From Diospyros lotus (lineage: Eukaryota; Streptophyta; Magnoliopsida; Ericales; Ebenaceae), in the NCBI RefSeq assembly GCF_014633365.1, contig NC_068338.1, positions 14,332,616-14,396,615 on the forward strand: DNA of 64,000 nucleotides, in the 5' to 3' direction. The stretch's first letter is position 1. Every line of letters starts with the position of its first letter. Shown piece by piece: positions 22,995 to 37,700 of the stretch. Below the pieces are notes generated by a model. That model had not been told where the DNA came from, searched no databases, and worked only from the letters and a program-made list of their open reading frames with translations. A program made the translations under genes and the position numbers.

Positions 22995-25422
22995 TATAAC
23001 ACCCCACTTTTTCCAAGGCGTTAGATAACATAAGATTTTGGGGATATATCTTTTTTCAATAGAAACTCAACACATAAACCATTCTTCGACAATCCCGTTA
23101 CACCTTCTCAATATATCAACTTAGAATCATTAATAAACTAAGACAAGTAATTCATCTCAAATGTGGAAGCTAGGTTGTAACTTGAAACGGTATATAATAG
23201 AAACCATCTTATTCATAACTTTAAAGTTAAATCATCGTTTTACATGACGTCATCAAAATAAACAGCATAATTAAAAACAACATACTATAACTATCCACTA
23301 ATCACCGTCACTCCTCGGCAATCCCCTTTTTCTTTCGCACCGCTACCTTCACCTGAAACGTTTGAATATTTCAGGGACATAGTCTATATTAGATAATGAA
23401 TCATCTAAGTGAGAGTTCAAAACATGTTTTCATGAATATATGCAAGATATGAAACAAACCAACACAACTCGACATGCCCTAGCCTAAGAGAATCTCTCAC
23501 AGCGCTTAACCTAACTGTGGGGAAAAAACAATCTCTAAAGGCAACATCACCACACTGACACATCGACACAGCACGGTCCTAGCTTAAGAGGGACAAGTTC
23601 AATGCATCTCTCTAACACCTCAAGAACAATCGTTACCACTCCCGACCCAGGAGGGTCAAATCAACGTATGAACCCAGCTCACCACATTCACGTCAGGGAT
23701 TACGTTCCCACTCAAAAGCATTCAGAAACTGTTACCCAATCTCAACTCATATCCCAAATAGACCAGCAGACATTCTAGTGTAACTTCCCTAGTCATACAG
23801 CCTGACACGAAAACTAGGCGGCTATCCCGACTTGATTCCATCACAAGATACCCTTATACATTATTCCAACAATACTCTTGAGAAATTACGGCTATACTAT
23901 CCAGACAACATTCCCGGATGACATCCCATAGGAACAACACAAAACGCATGACAATACCACATATCACAACTGAATGCATCATATAAACAAGAATTTATAA
24001 AATACATCACACATGTATAAAATGTTTTGATGCTCGATTTGTGTGCCACACCTTAAACACCCGTACTTATACTCAACCTCAAGCCACAATACTCCCTAGA
24101 CATTATATTTATTTAAAGGAGCATCAAAATCATTTTTCCTTAATTTTCCATAATTTTCTCTATTTTTCTCCTAGTTTTCATCTCGATAATTCTAAAATAG
24201 TTATCTCTTCAAACATTTTCCCAAATTTTTCAACATGATAATTCCTAAAATAATTTAAGAAAAATATTAAAACAAATTTCCAGGATTACCCCTATGCCAC
24301 GCCCCTCTACGCGCCAAACGCATCTCTGTGCGTGAAGTGTGGCGCGTGCAACTCACGCGTCGTTCTTCTTTATCGCTTCTGGGCGCCTGGCGACTGCTTC
24401 GATGGCTAAATTAAGCACGCCCCCTTGAAGCCCTCACCAAGTCGATCCAAATGGAAACACTTGTTGCCCGAAACACCATAAAAAAATACTCCAAACGGAC
24501 AGTTGCAGGTCGGCCCCCGGCAACCGCCTCGAGCTTTCCGGCCAAGCTTAAAATCTACTCCAACATGCACCAAAATTTTTAGAATTTCTTGCGTTTATGC
24601 AAGGATCAAAATCCCCTTAAGCAATCCCTCAAAAAGCTCCAAAACTCAGCCAATTTGTTTGCTAAAATTTGAAACCCTTGGCCCCTATTTTATAGCAAAA
24701 TCTGGCCATCCTCAGGTTAATCACCGGCCAAGGCTTGGACTCCAAGCAACCCTCCGCCGTATACGACCTTTCCCAGCCCTCCCTCGACCATCCCATCGCT
24801 GGAAACGACGACAAGAAATTCGGTCGCCAACTTTGCATGTTTCCCACCTGTTTTCGATTTATTACACTTCAGCCCCCTAAGTAATTTCCAACCTTAGTTT
24901 ACCCCTTTCCTTGAAGCCCCTGATCCTTCTAACAATACCACTAAGGCCCACAAGTTTTGTACTCTTCATTTCATCCTCGAAATTTTTAAAAAACTATACT
25001 TTTGACCTCCCTCGGGCAAAATTAGTAAATTACACTTTGGCCAAGTTGACTGTTTTGACCCTAAATCCCTTCGTTTCAACCCAAATCGCTTGAGGGTTGT
25101 TTCTTATATAAAATCTAGGTCCTCAAAACACTCCGTTGACTTTTCAGAAGTTTCCTATGTTGATTTGATTTTTTAGCCTGATCCACAGCTGAACCGAAAA
25201 CCATTCCCGACCCAACTTCTTTTGATACCTAAAATCATACCTTGATTCACTTGTCAGTACTATTCCATTTTTTTAACTATCTAGGGTTCGAGGTACTCTC
25301 TTCGGTTGATTTGGTTACTTAAAATTTTGATAGTGTATCCTATAGCCCTATTCTTTCAAAAATTTCACTTGTACCCTTCGTAAAATGTCATTTATAACCT
25401 CAAGAATTTCCCGGGTATTATA
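22995..25422 (-). repeat. Solo LTR of the TGTAACACC family
   Basis: Plus-strand ends TATAACACCCC and GGTATTATA are decayed forms of TGTAACACCCC and GGTATTACA. The body aligns by eye with 13785-16481 throughout. No internal region or second LTR is attached, so it is a solo LTR. I could not recognise a convincing 5-bp TSD. Confidence 0.75.
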
Positions 25423-26640
25423 TTCTAGTCACTATTTATAGGAAGAGAGAAGACCATAACAACCCTTATATAGGAGTTGGGGGGTTTCTCTCATCAAGAT
25501 AACCGCCTCCTACTACTCCACTGTCTCATTAATTGGGCCACTTAATCGGAAATAAATCTTACATGGTACGCTTCCATAAGAAATGGTGTCAGCATATGAA
25601 ACGGTAATAGTTTGATTAGAACCATATGTGAGGACAGAAAAAATAATCCACGCTATTGCTGGACAACTTTAACCCTTTATATGTAAATCATCTTTCTTTC
25701 TCTCTTTTCATTTATTGATACTGATTTTTGCACATTTTCTTCACTCTCTTCATTTATTTCATTCTCCACCACATTTGCAATTGCATCATCCTCTTCTTCC
25801 TCTTCATCTCCTTCTTCCTCTGCTCTTTGATACATCTTCATCTCATATTTTTCTTTTTATTCGTCCATCGCCATCGCCCCCACCGCCGCTACCACTATGA
25901 CCGCCAACATCCACCACAATTTCTGTTCTTCTTCCATTGCCACAGCAACCACCATGGTTGGCTACCCCACAAATGATCTCTCACCAACACGGCCATTGCT
26001 TCTAATCTCTCCCTCTCTCTGATCTCAATGAAAATTGATTGCCATTTACAATGCCAAATGTGTTTTTAGTTTAATATATAAACATTAGGAAAAATATTTT
26101 AAAAATAAAACATATCTTTTGTGATTTAAAAATATAAATTGTAATTAAAATATATTTCTAAAAAATTATATTTTTTATTTGGAATTAACTTTTAAATATA
26201 CTTTTGTGACAAATGGAAAAATTGGTCACTTATTATTTAATGTCAAGTACTACTTCATTTACATTCTCACACCTTAAACATAAAATAGTTAGTATGTAAT
26301 ATTTCATAGTCCTAAAAGTGGAATAATAATATTTAATCTCATTACCATTTTATCCCACTCTTGGCTTTATCCCATCACTACTTATCCGTGTACTAAATAA
26401 CCCGTAAAAGATAAGTTTTAATCGTGGTGATGGTTATGCAAGTAGTCTCTGTTATCAACTAAAATTCATGGTCTCACAGAAAGTTTGCTATTAATTAGTT
26501 TATTCCCCAAACTCTGTTATACCTTTTGCTTTTGCTTGTCAAATGCATGCTATATACCATTTTCTACAAACATTTGTCGATGCTTACAATGAAGCAACAT
26601 ATGGATAACACAATTAAATTTGTTCAAGCTCTAGCAGGTA
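25423..26640. other. Intergenic, 3' flank of the lipoxygenase gene
   Basis: The first 250 bp contain a minus-strand TATA-like run (CCTATATAAGGG, about 25470) and may be part of the copia LTR belonging to 9190-13000. 25700-25975 is pyrimidine-rich with Ser/Pro/His-rich spurious frames. 26030-26400 is very AT-rich. No gene is supported. Confidence 0.4.
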
Positions 26641-26686
26641 ATTAACATATGGATGCATATGATTGGCTGCAACAATATTTCCAACT

Positions 26687-26692
26687 TTTATT
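26687..26692 (-). terminator. Polyadenylation signal AATAAA of the lipoxygenase gene
   Basis: AATAAA on the minus strand, about 40 bp beyond the stop codon. Confidence 0.6.
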
Positions 26693-26733
26693 ATTGGAGG
26701 TTTAGGGTTCAACTACACAATACATTTCACTTC

Positions 26734-27493
26734 TCAGATTGAGATACTATTTGGAACACCCTTTCCCGTAACTCCAGGCTCTGAATATGGCTTCAGAAGC
26801 TCATACGGCACAATCCCAGCTCCGCATCTATTCTTTAAGTTCGCATCCGCATTCCTAGCATCAATCGCTCCTTCAATCTTTATTAGTTCCCCATGAAACT
26901 GCTCAAATGCTGCCTTTATCACCGGATTTTCTGCCCATGCGTCCTCTAGGTGCCCTCCTATATACTCCTCATCCGGAGAATGATTCGATAACACATCCAA
27001 GATGGCCATAATTCTCGTAGCCTGAATTTGAGTAGGTAGGCATTCCAAGAGGGTAAGTTCAGGCTTCTTAATGAAAGTGTTCCAACTTTCATCGGTCGGA
27101 TCTTCAGTTGGCATTTTGTTTCTCGCAATAGCTGGCCGATTTGGGAAATAGCCCGCATATGCATATTGGCCGAAGTTGACAGCTGAATGATGACCGGAGG
27201 TTACCCATATAATAGTGGTGAGAATTCCTATTAGATCCTGGGGGGTGTTGAGCATTGGCCACCATGGTTCGTCCTTTTTGTCCCCGTGCCCTACTGTTCG
27301 AATTTCAGTCCACCATGCTTGAAGCTCTTCGTCACCCTCTACAACACTTGCATCTGGGTAGTAGTGTTGTACATATTGCCTTACCCATTCTTTGATTGCA
27401 TCCCATAGAAGCAGACCATCATTTGCAAACGGATAGTCCTCAATTGTTAGCTTCAGACCATGTGGAGAATTTGGATCCTCCACTGCCATTCCC
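26734..27493 (-). CDS. Lipoxygenase exon 9 (C-terminal, ligands 3-5)
   Basis: [15 protein letters not shown] to the terminal NSISI and stop. It contains HSAVN (H756 and N760). It is the longest exon, as in other plant LOX genes. Confidence 0.95.
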
Positions 27494-28744
27494 CTAACAA
27501 AATTGAACAAAAATTAAGCTATAATTATTAGCTAGGGTCATATATATGAAAATGAAGGAAAATGACATCCTCAGTTGGTACCTGCTAATTAAATCAGCTG
27601 GGAGAGCTTGGAGATCGAAGCGCCACTGCTGGTCATAGGCAGCAGAGCTGAGCTCCATAGAGTATTTAGCAGGTGCAAATCCGGATTCAATAATTCCGTT
27701 GGCATTAATAAGGGCTTCACGAGCTAACGCATTGATCTCTATCGTGTATCGGAAATGAGGGTGTAATAACCTATAAATTGGGTGCATGGCGCTGAGTTGC
27801 CTGTTACTAGCTATTATGTAAGGTTCTGTGGCGCAGTGAGTTCTTAGCCTGCAAATGAAACAAAGCAAGTGGCGTGTCGTAATTTGATTTAGAAATAAAT
27901 ATATATATATATATATATATTTATTGGAGTTAAAAAGGATAAATTAAGCACTCACCAGTGACTAACTAGCTGGTGATACCCAGAGTCATGAGCAAGGACA
28001 TGAACCTTGGCTAGCTTCCAAAGCCAGTGTCCAGTGGCATTCCAGGTGGGCGTGAACACTTGCTTCCATTGAGGCTTACTATCTATCGGTGGTCGAGTTA
28101 ACTCAATGGCTAATGGCCTCAATGTGCCATCATGTGTGAGGAAAAATAATGTCCTTGATCCATATAGTGTTGTCCCTTCCTCTTCTCTTACCTTGTTCAC
28201 GTAGGGTAAGAGCAAGTCATGATAGTCCAGTATAAACAACTTCTTCTCTTTTATGGCCTACACATGTCCCCAATTCTTTTTAAGATTTTTGTACAAAACA
28301 TTGGTATAAAAAATAACATGAAACATTTGAATACTAATTAATGAGAAGTATAATTCTAAAGGTTTATATAGTAAGTACCTCTTCAACTGTCATGTAGCCT
28401 TTGATCTCTCTCTCGACCAACTCCGTGGTGATAGCAGATTCGACAGGGCCATAAACTTTGGGGTCAAGTTTGCTCTTTAGAGGCCATTCCTACATTTCAA
28501 TTGGTTAATAACTAAAAGAAAATCTGGTGAATTAAAGTGTTGTTGAAACTTACCGCAACCAATTGAATGCTACACGGATTTAGACCTGACAGAGTCTGAC
28601 GAGCAAATGCCTCATCCCGAATCCAAGCAAACTGGTCTCCTGCCATCTCGTAAACATTAATCCTGTAAGACTTTAATATTTTACAGGATTATGGTTTATA
28701 ATTATTATTATTGCTATGGTAATTGACAACGATGATTATATACC

Positions 28745-28791
<47 letters not shown>

Positions 28792-31700
28792 TTACTCTCC
28801 ATGAATTGGGGAGTCTCAAAGCGTAACAAACCACCCTTGGCTTCATTGATAAAGCTAACAAGCCTGGGTAGGATATCTCTCAAAATGCCATGTTTGGAAG
28901 GAGGCAAGTGAATCCCTTCATTGAACAATGAATCTATCGCACTGAAGTGTGCGAAGCCGAGCTTCGAGTCAACAATTGCCATGCTCAAGGATGGCAAAAG
29001 TGCATGAAGCAACGAGTATACGGTCTTGGCTGAGAATGTTAGCTCTTTTACCTCTGAAAATGCCTCATCCCTCGGCACGTAAAATGATCCGCTCCTCTTC
29101 TCCGACAACGGATCTGCATTCAAATTAATAACTAATAGACTCTAACAAATTAAATGGAAGACTGGATAATTAAAATGCACTACGTGCGTACGTAATTAAT
29201 GAATTCTCATTCTAGCTTTTACCTACCTGTCTTGCAACGCGGTCGACCCGTCCTGCATCGTCTTGGGTAGGGATGGTCTTTGCCACCAAGTGGGGGTCGT
29301 TTGAGTTTCAGATCGCTATCAGGATCGCCAAGATCATTGTACACATCATAATCGTAAATCCTGTTGTGTTTCTTTCGTTCTCCTTCCCCATTGCCTCGAA
29401 TATATGCCAGTTCTTCCTTTCTCAGCTTCTTTAACGCGCTTGGAGTCTGAGAAGGCAAGTATGACTGCACATACATACAATCACCAAAATGAGTTAATTA
29501 CTAAATCTTCTAACATATCAACAAAGTTACACCTAACATTCATAGTAGAAAATTCATATATAGAATAACAATACCTAAATTAGTGTAGGAAAACATTTAT
29601 GTGTCAGAATGAATTGTGAACTCAAGAGATTCAAGGTAAGAGCAACTCCAAAAGGGAGTTGTCATTTTGGGGTGCCAAATCACCTATTTGTAACTTTGAA
29701 CAGTGTTTGACACCTCTAAATTATACATATGCTCCAATGGAGGTGCCAAAATAAGGGTGTCATTTTAATATTTTTTATTCTAACAATTAACTAAAATAAA
29801 AATATTTATTTTTATATATAATTGATAATTGATTAACTTCAATAAAAATAATTATATATATATAATTGATTATATACCCTGCGAATCCAGAAACTTCCTT
29901 CCCCTTCTACGCCTCTCTCTCTTGCCTTCTTCCTTCGATGGCGGCACCCCTCCTTGCCCTCACGGCTTGCTTTCGCCCTTGCTCGATCAGTCCTCTCCAG
30001 TCGCCGCTTCACCCTCGTCGGCTCTTCCCTCAATCGCTCGCCTCGCTGTCGATTGCTGCCTCTCTCAACTCTTCTCGATCCGTCACTCGCTAGCATTGCC
30101 GCCTCACCCTCGCCCTCGCCCTCGCCCTCGCTAACTCACCCCTCTAGCCCTCCATCGATTGTTGCCTCTCTAGCTCTCTCTGGCTCCATCTCTCGCCTCG
30201 CCTTAAAATCACTATTTTAGGTAATATATGTATTTATAGAAGTACAAATATAGCCGTTGGATTTTACTGTTGGAGTTTGCATCTCTCTCTTTTTCTCTCT
30301 CCAAAGGTTGAAAAAATGGCACCATAAGAAGGTTGTTGCCACTTTGCAACCCCATATGCCACCCCCGTTGGAGTGGTTGATTTTTAATCCGAGTGTCATT
30401 CCAACGAGGTAAATTAAAGAGTTCACTAATTTGGGTGCTATTTTGTAACACCCCAGCTTCCCGGGAGCGTTACGTAACGTAAGATTCTGGGGATATAAAT
30501 TTTTTTTCCAAATAAACAACAGAAACCCAACACAAATACCTTTCCCCGAAGATCCCGTTACACCTTCTCAGTATATCAATTATGAACTATCAATAAACTA
30601 AGACAGGTTCACCAATTCAAATGCGGAAGCCAGATCGAAACCTTAACAGGTCATAACTGAAACCACTTTATTTATAATATAAAGTTGCACCAACGTTTAC
30701 ATGACGTTTTCAAAATAAACAACATAACTAAAAGGACATAATATAAAACATCCTCTATCGCCGTCATCCCTTCGCAATTCCTTTTCCTTTCGCACTGCTG
30801 CCTTTACCTAGAACGTTTGAATATTCTAGGGACATAGTCCAAATTAGATGCTGAATCATCTAGGTGAGAGTTCAAAATCACATTTTTCATTAATGAATGC
30901 AAAATATGAAATAAACCAATACACCCGGTAAGCCCTAGTCCAAGAGAATCCCACGTGCTTAACCCTACCACGGGAAAAGAGCAATCTCTCTAAAAGCTAT
31001 GCGACCATACCGACTCGACGACATGACGACGCGACGCGATTCTAGCTTAAATGGGGCTGCCAATGCATCTCACCAGAATACGTTCCCACCTTAAGCATCC
31101 AGGAACCACCATACAATCCCAACTCCCAAAATTTCACATGGACCACCTAGTCATCCTAGTGTAGCTTCCCTAGCCAAACAGCCTGGCACGAAAATCAAGG
31201 CGACTATCCTAACATGCTCACCAGCATCAGATACCCCTATTATTCCGTCACGCCCTTGGAGAATTACGGCTACACTATCAAGACAACATCCTAGGCTGAC
31301 ATCCCACATGAATAACACAGTATGGACCACCTAGTCGTCCTAGTGCAACTTCTCTGACCAAACGGTCCAGCACGGAAACCAATGCAACTATCCTGACATG
31401 CACACCAGCATCAGATACCCCTATTATTCCGTCACGCCCTTAGAGAATTCTGGCTATACTATCCAAACAACATCTTAGGCTGACATTCCATACGTACACA
31501 CAAAACTCAAGACAGTGCCACATTTCACAATTCAATGCATCATATAAACAACATTTTATAAAATGCAATGCAGCAGTTCAAAATGTTTAGGGATGAACCT
31601 CCCTCATAAAAACCAACAGTCACCGATTACCATTTCAATGCACAACACCATTTTGCATGAAATCACACTCATGTTTAGATAGAACAAGTATAATAAATTA

Positions 31701-34700
31701 AGTTTTGGGGGCGAAGCACTCACCTTGAACGAAACTCAGAACACTTTGAATCTTGTGCCCAACCTCAATTTTCGTGCAACTCCTCAAGTCTTTTAACCAA
31801 ACCACCTCCTTACACGTCCTCACGCGCTGCCCAAGTGCTCTGCGTGTGTGATGCTTCGCGTATGCTTAAAAAGCCCTCTATCCACTAAACCCGAAGCACT
31901 CTTGTCTAGCATGAACTTCTCACAATTTTGAATGAGAAACCTTTGGCCATGAACCCCTATTTATAGGTTTTGAAACTTAGCCACCAAAAAACATATATTC
32001 TGCAATCATTTCAAATCTTCCAAAATCTTTTACAATCATTTCAAATCTTCTAAAGATCTTCTACAATCATTGTAAATCTTCCAAGATATTCTGCAATCAT
32101 TCTAAATCTTCCAAGATATTATATAATCATTACCTGCAATCATTCCAAATCTTCTAAGATTTTATATAATTATGTCCAAATCTTTTAAGATTTTATACAA
32201 TCATTGTTATCCGAATCAAATCTTATTCAAATCAAATCTTTATCCAAATCAAATCATATCCAACAAAATCTTATCCAAATCTTATATTATCCAATCAAAT
32301 CTTATCAAATCTTGTCCAAATCTTATCCTTAAAGTCATCATGAGGCTTCATCTTATCTCTAACGTCATCATGAGGCTTCATCTTATCTCTAATGTCATCA
32401 TGACACCTCATCCTTATCTCTAAAGTCATTTATGAGGATTTTCTTAAATCTCCCAAATGCCCCTAGTAAAAAGGTTTCAATAATTACACTTTGGCCCGAA
32501 CTTTTGGGTAATTGCACTTTGACCCTTTTCAACATGGTCTCGGACTAATTTTTAATTACATTTTAGTCCTTGAAGAATGGGTTAATTACGCTAATACCCC
32601 TGATTTTTAGGTAAATTACACTTTTACCTGAACCTCAAAAATTACGATTTTGCCCCTGGCTCAAAAATTGAACTTTTGTCTCCAAACATCCACAATCCCT
32701 TAAAATATCATATTTCTTCAAGTATACGAATCTAAAAACCTCGAGTATTACATCCCTTACGATCATTCGATTTTCTTAACCTGGTTGATAGCTGTACTGG
32801 AAACTGTTCCCGATCTAACTTCTTTTGATGCCTAAAATCATAACTCGTATTACTCGTCATTACCAAACTATTTCCTTAAAAATCTAGGGTCCAGGGTACT
32901 CCATCTGACTAATTCGGTCGTCCAAAGCTACATTAGTGTACCCTATAGTCTCATTTTTCCGTAAATTCCATTTATATCCTTCATCAAATATTATTTATAA
33001 CCTCAAACTATTCTCGGGTATTACATATTTGTTGTTCTACTTTTGTATATTAGTTTTGATGATGAAAAATATCTATTGGCTTAATCCCTAAGTCATGAGT
33101 CAAGGTTTTTGTTTTCAACATATATCAATTTCAGTATCAAGTATTATTTTGTTCAAATGAAAACCAAATTAATTTCATTCTTATACAGATGGAGATTTGC
33201 AAAAACAAGTATTAAGATTTAAAAGAATATCCTAAAGTGATTTTCAAAAATAGCCTTGAAATCGTTGGTCAAAATAAAACTAAAATTGTTCTAAGGCAAA
33301 AGACTAACTAGAACATATTTTTGAAAATATTTTCATTTTGAAAAACTATCTCCCGGTATTTCGATAGCTAATATCCATTGGTATTAAAATTATTTTTAAT
33401 AAATTTTTAAAGAAATAGAAAGTATATATTTTGGAGGTGGTAATATTGTTAAATCTTGAGTTTGTACTAAAACCAAAATTCTACTTTCTTATTGTTATGA
33501 ATTTTGATTTTTTGGATATGATTATTGAATCCAAATAAGGGGTACTTGCTTATTTACATTTATGTATTAAAGTAAATAGAATGTAAAATATAAATAAAAG
33601 AAAATATGGAGATTTACTTTGAAAAGGTAAAATATAACTAAAGAAATGTAAATAGGTTGTAATGTATACATGCTATGGATTGTGCTTTCAAGTAAATCCT
33701 TCTGAAAATCTGTCATGTTTCTGTGCAATGTTTTGAAACCTCATTTGAAAAGGTTTTCAATGCTTTCTAAGTGTGTATGCTATTTCGAAACATCTATGTA
33801 ATACATATGTTTTGAAATCAGGTTTTGGACTACGTTTTGAAACCTCCATTCTATATTTCGAAACCTCTGAAATTTCTATCAGCAGATTAGTTAAAAATTG
33901 AGATGCATGTGTGCTGCAATTTTGTATTTATCAAAATCATTTGTTTAATGCTTTCTCCATGCTCTAAGAATTCAAATTCAAATTTGAATTGGAGATCATA
34001 TGTATAATCATAGTGAGCATAAGATTTTGTCTCCCATTTAATGTTGTCTCTAAGTGCAAGTCCAACTAGAAATATTGTATGTTTCGAAACCTTAGTGTAA
34101 ATTTGTGATGTTTCAAAACCTTCTTTTCTATCTTGTCTCTAACAGCTATAAATGGCTAGATTTCTATCTCTCGATATAAATAACAGGTGTTTGAATACAA
34201 GAAAGAGTTACAACAAGTGAGCACACACTAGAGACACACACATAATTAAGCACAAGTAGTGATCAAAAGATTTTTATTGAACTATCAAAGAAGATCTATC
34301 TACATCTTAATCTTATGCATTGCAAGTGTGAAAGGATAAGTAAGTGCAAACATCGAGTCTTATCACTTTAGCTCTCCTCACCTCAAGCTAAGAGGTTTGT
34401 CCAGCCATTGGTAAGATATTCATTGCTATAAATTCATTGGGCTGTAAAGATAAATTTTATTTATCTTGTTGATTGTTGTAAGGTTTGAGTTGAGTCTAAA
34501 ACTCATTGTGTCAAAGGTTTGAGTTGAGCCTAAAACTGACTTGGTGTAAAGTTTGAGTTGGGACCTTAAAAACTCATCGTACAAGGTTTTACGGTGAATC
34601 GTGATAAAACCCGTGTTATGGTTGATCACTAGTAAAAGTGATTGGAATTGAAAAATCCTTCAAGTGGGTAAGATTGAAGGTAGTGGACTAGGCGGAATGC

Positions 34701-37700
34701 CTGAACTACTATATATCTTGTGTGCAGTTAATCTTTTGTTTTTGCTTATCTATTATTGCTTGAGCTTTCAAAAGGATTGTTTTCAAAGACTAAAACATAT
34801 TTTCCTTGAGCATAAGCTTACATATTCACATAAGCATATCTTTGATCTCAAACACCTTCGGTATACTCTTACTTAAGTAAATCATCTTTGCAAAAGATCA
34901 TTATTTGGAAATACAAGTCTTGAAATTTCGAAACAAGCAAAACAGTAAGTTGTATTTCGAAACATACCTCATAGATTTCGAAACAAGCTAAACAGATATT
35001 TTGAAACATATGTAGTAGGTTTCGAAACCTACTTAACAGAAAGGTATATTTCAAAACATATAGCCTATATTTCGAAACATAGTGTTCTGCCATCAATCAT
35101 TATTTTAATTATCAAAAAATTTATACGAATCTCAATTCACCCCTCTTGGGATATATTTGCCATCATTAGAATCAACACTATTTTCAAGTTGTATAAATTA
35201 TATATATATTTTTTTTATAAACAACTCATATTAATCATATAAGTCACAATGCTATTTCTTTTTCATTTTTGTGTAACGACCCATTAGAGGGCCTAGTATT
35301 TATTTAGAATTATTTGAGTATTTATTTAAGTTTTAAAAATTTGTCAATTAATTATTTAATGTGGTAATTTAGATTTTTTATTGAGGAATAACATTTAATG
35401 GCATTTAATTATTTAAGAATTAAATGCAAGGACATGAAGGTAATTCTGGAGTTCTATTATTAATTAAGAATTTAATAATCATTTCTTTTAATATGAATTA
35501 TTAATTATTTAGTAAAATTTATATTAAGAGTAGGAGCCCATTCGTAAGAAGATTTTGGATTAGAGAGATCTCCTAGTTATAAGAGGAGAAGGAGATGTGG
35601 ACTTTTAGGGCTGCCTCTCCATTATATATATATATGCATAGTGCTTGGTTTTCTTCATGTCGTTGAGAACAAAAGCCAAGAAACAACATCAGAGAGTTCA
35701 AGTTGCACCAGTCTTTGGTTTTCATTGAAAGCGTTTGATCCGATCGATCATAAGGCAAGTTTCTTCTCCTTGTAATCCTTTCTTACAGGAGTATATATGA
35801 CATCAATCGTTCTCAGTTTATTCCTGATTTCGTTGTGGTATTCAAGTTTTATCAGTATCAGTTAGCAGATATGTTTATATATCTATATATATACGTATAC
35901 AATGAAGTCATGAGCAAGTAACTATTTTGTAATGTTTTAACTCAGGATCCATGTTTATAGTGATCTCAGAATACCAAGTCTCTTTGTTTTGGTTTCTAGT
36001 TTAATCATATAATATGTTATATATATATGCATGCGGTATATTAGTGTACCATGAGTTTGATAAGCTATGCATAATTTTCTCGCAAGCGTTTTCGATTGTT
36101 AATCAATCTTGACGTTATTCTATATCGATTGGGATTGTTCTCCCAAGATTTCTTTCGAAATGGTGTAGTAATGTTAAGTTTTAATGCAAGATATAGTCTT
36201 TGTTATCATAAGCTTTGTTTCGTATGAGATTTAGACACTCGAATGAGCCTTTTTGTCATTCAAATGAGTTTTGTGGTATTCGAATGAGTTCTTAGTGTAT
36301 CGCATCATTCGAATGAGTTTTGGGTGTTATCCTAATGAGTTCTCAGTGTTATCGTATCATTCGAATGTGTTCTTGAGGTTTTGAGTGTGTCATTAGAATG
36401 AGTTTTTTTGTCATTCAAATGAGTCCTTGAAAGATCTGAATAGCCTTTGCTTTGTTTCATCTAGGATTCGAATGAACTTTCTGTCATTCGAATAACCCAC
36501 GTGTAACGACTCGTTAAAAAGCCCAGTATTTATTTAAGAATTATTTAATTAATTGTTGAAGTATATGTATAAGAGATTTTGCTAATTAATTATTTAATGT
36601 GGCAATTTAGAGATTTTGAAGGAAAATAATAGCATTTAATTCTATTTAATTCTGTAGTGAAAAGAATTTTCCAATGTGGCAATCTAGTAATTTTTAATTG
36701 AGAGAATAGTATTTAAATAACATTTAATGGCATTTATTTATTGTGAAAATTAAATGCAAGGGCATGAAAGTAATTCTGGAGTTTTATTATTATTTGAGAG
36801 TTTTAATAATAATTTTTGTATTATTATTAAGTAAGTGAGATTATGTATTTAAGGGAGAGTGAGAATCCATGTATGAGATGGATTTGGATTCAGAGTCTTC
36901 TAGTTAGATTTGGAGAAGGAATCCAAGTTGTATAAGGAAATTGTGAGGGCTTTAGGGTTGCTCTCCTTCTCTCTCTATATATAACTCCCTAGCCATATTC
37001 TCCTCACTCCGCAGAAGGAGGAGGAAGTTTGTGAGTTGAAGAGCAGAGGGTTAGGCAGCAGTATGTTTGCATAAAAGACTCTCGTGAAGTTATTAGAATC
37101 GATCAAGAAGATTGAAAGGCAAGTATTCTTCCTATAATCCTTTCCATTACAGGTTCATATCAGTTTTTCAGATTATTCCAGTTCTTCATTGAGTTCTCAG
37201 ATTTTATATCAGTTACAATGCGTGTATATATATATATATATATGTATACGTAAATAGTGAATGCATAATCAGGATGTGTATGATTTTGCAGCGATTCAAT
37301 CCAATATTATCTTTGAATCATCCTTAAAGTTGTTTCATATCAGTTGGGATTCATTTTTCCCAGTTTTCTTTCAGAATGGTATAGTTTCATTAAGATTTGT
37401 TCAAGTTTCAATCTTTGTGTTCGTTCGTTTCTGGGTTTAAAAGTTGCAAACATCCGGATGAGTTCCTCCATATCTGGATGGATTTTTCAAAACTTGTGAG
37501 TAGCATTTGGATGGAATAGAGTCTATTCAGATGAGTCAAAAAGTTTTATGTGAGTGACATCCGGATGGCTTATGTGCATATCTAGATGGCTTAATAGTTC
37601 TGTGAGTGACATCCAGATGGCCCTTAGGCATATCCGGATGGCTTTAGCAATATGTCTGGATGTTGGGATCACATTCGGATGAGGGCAGTGCCTACTATGA

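Noticed and set aside
25715..25976. His/Leu/Pro-rich ORFs
   Set aside because: Product of a CTTCTTC/CCACCA-rich low-complexity stretch.
26663..26896. Plus-strand ORF over the end of the lipoxygenase gene
   Set aside because: Antisense shadow of exon 9; the minus strand encodes a conserved lipoxygenase C-terminus.
28640..28662. Extension of exon 5 to 28662 (INVYEMAG in one frame)
   Set aside because: With donor at 28796 the extension breaks the frame; the downstream acceptor gives the conserved R-D-x-F-x-W.
29829..30220. Overlapping Ser/Pro- and Arg-rich ORFs as a gene
   Set aside because: Open on several frames because of CTCGCC-rich composition; no domain, no splice structure; lies inside a probable transposon in an intron.
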